A stretch of 64,000 nt of DNA, taken from contig NZ_JACCDE010000002.1 of the NCBI RefSeq assembly GCF_013415125.1, forward strand, positions 1-64,000. The letters run 5' to 3'. The DNA comes from Vreelandella glaciei. GTDB lineage: Bacteria > Pseudomonadota > Gammaproteobacteria > Pseudomonadales > Halomonadaceae. The notes below the pieces were generated by a model that was not told the DNA's origin, did not search any database, and saw only the letters and a program-made list of their open reading frames with translations. The translations under genes and the position numbers were made by a program. Of the stretch, positions 63,187 through 64,000 are shown piece after piece (the stretch's first letter is position 1; every line of letters begins with the position of its first letter).

Positions 63187-64000
63187 ATGGCCGAGTTTCT
63201 CAGCTTGCATGACGCGGTAGCGCGCTACGTCCAAGACGGCGCCACCGTGGCCATGGAAGGCTTTACCCACCTGATTCCGTTTGCTGCCGGTCACGAAGTG
63301 ATCCGTCAGAAAAAACGTGACCTGACGCTGATCCGCATGACCCCCGATATCATCTATGATCAGATGATTGGCGCGGGTTGTGCTAAAAAAGTGATCTTCT
63401 CATGGGGTGGTAACCCTGGTGTGGGATCGCTACACCGCCTGCGTGATGCGGTTGAGAAAGGCTGGCCGTGCAAGATCGAGATTCTTGAGCATAGCCATGC
63501 CGCCATGGCCTGCGCCTTTGAGGCAGGTGCGGCGGGATTACCGATGGCGGTATTTCGCGGCTACATCGGTAGCGAGCTACCCAGCGTCAACGACCAAATC
63601 AAATTCATCGAGTGCCCGTTTACCGGCGAGCGTCTGGCGGCTGTACCGTCGGTGCGTCCGGACGTCTCAATTATCCACGCCCAACGGGCGGATCGTCAGG
63701 GTAATGTGCTGGTAGAGGGTATCGTGGGTGTGCAGAAAGAGGCGGTACTGGCGGCCAAGCACAGTATCGTCACGGTGGAGGAGGTCGTCGATGACCTCAA
63801 CGCCCACCCCAACGCCTGCGTGATTCCCAGCTGGGCCATCAGCGCCATTGCGGTGGCCGAGAAAGGCGCGCTGCCCTCCTACACCCACGGCTATTACGGC
63901 CGCAGCAACCGCTTCTATAAAGAGTGGGATGCCATCGCTCGGGATCGCGACACCTTTACCCAGTGGCTCGACGACAACGTTTTTAATGCTGCCCAAAATC
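63187..64000 (+). CDS. 3-oxoadipate CoA-transferase subunit A (partial)
   Basis: 271 codons up to the window edge. It starts MAEFLSLHDAVARYVQDGATVAMEGFTH. It belongs to the GctA/CatI type of class I CoA-transferase alpha subunits, longer than the 230-residue PcaI type. GGNPGVGSLHRLRDAV and HAQRADRQGNVLVEGIVGVQKEAVLAAKHSIVTVEEVV are conserved. It activates 3-oxoadipate with succinyl-CoA together with a beta subunit expected downstream. A GTTCG-N5-CGAAC site in its promoter links it to pcaB. Confidence 0.88.
   Translation, partial: MAEFLSLHDAVARYVQDGATVAMEGFTHLIPFAAGHEVIRQKKRDLTLIRMTPDIIYDQMIGAGCAKKVIFSWGGNPGVGSLHRLRDAVEKGWPCKIEILEHSHAAMACAFEAGAAGLPMAVFRGYIGSELPSVNDQIKFIECPFTGERLAAVPSVRPDVSIIHAQRADRQGNVLVEGIVGVQKEAVLAAKHSIVTVEEVVDDLNAHPNACVIPSWAISAIAVAEKGALPSYTHGYYGRSNRFYKEWDAIARDRDTFTQWLDDNVFNAAQN

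Overview
The window looks like chromosomal DNA of a halophilic or marine gammaproteobacterium of the Halomonadaceae (Halomonas or a close relative). The evidence is gene order. The blocks gmk-rpoZ-spoT-ridA, oxyR-recG, HU-rubB, ubiC-ubiA-phoB-phoR and pst-phoU follow, with insertions, the order I recall for the corresponding Pseudomonas region. Proteins are moderately acidic, and TRAP, TTT and NSS transporters are present. No rRNA, tRNA or CRISPR array was found.

Left edge (1-5.2 kb): a damaged type III restriction-modification locus. The window opens in the last codons of an IS30-family transposase. The element's end abuts the C-terminal part of a Mod methyltransferase, whose 5' part is missing here. 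Behind it, tightly overlapped, lie a zeta-toxin-like P-loop protein, a 64-residue small protein and an intact-looking Res helicase/nuclease subunit.

Core (5.2-35 kb): housekeeping and metabolic genes. These include a histidine phosphatase, alcohol dehydrogenase, pirin, DUF1989 protein, AlkA-like glycosylase, MFS exporter, lipoprotein, gmk, rpoZ, spoT, ridA, oxyR-recG and yccS. A DUF3100 transporter/M20 peptidase cluster is followed by a hydroxyacid dehydrogenase/aldehyde dehydrogenase/VOC cluster, an acyltransferase remnant, HU, rubB, ubiCA, and phoBR behind a good Pho box.

Most unusual region (35.1-37.85 kb): three paralogous genes for small exported proteins. The first two have near-ideal sigma-54 promoters with upstream inverted repeats at matching distances, related 5' leaders, and long 3' regions. 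In the 3' regions an 8-bp stem is conserved with compensatory changes, GGA-loop hairpins recur, and a near-identical terminator closes the transcript. The first 3' region strongly resembles a CsrB/RsmZ-type CsrA-binding RNA. Between the two genes lie an (ACCT)18 microsatellite and a MITE-like element. I regard this as the best candidate for an undescribed system.

Right half (37.8-64 kb): a PCuAC copper chaperone, cysZ, the pst-phoU operon, a thioesterase, an orphan TRAP binding protein, psiE, uvrD, an RpiR-type regulator, an NSS transporter, a DUF72 protein and a DUF1338 (HglS-like) enzyme. The last 10 kb looks like an aromatic-acid (beta-ketoadipate) regulon. It holds a type II dehydroquinase, an IclR regulator, tctCBA, a CoA-transferase gene with an internal deletion, an SDR, an AEC transporter, pcaB and the start of a 3-oxoadipate CoA-transferase subunit. 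A 15-bp palindrome GTTCG-N5-CGAAC recurs in the three promoter regions of this regulon and is the likely operator.
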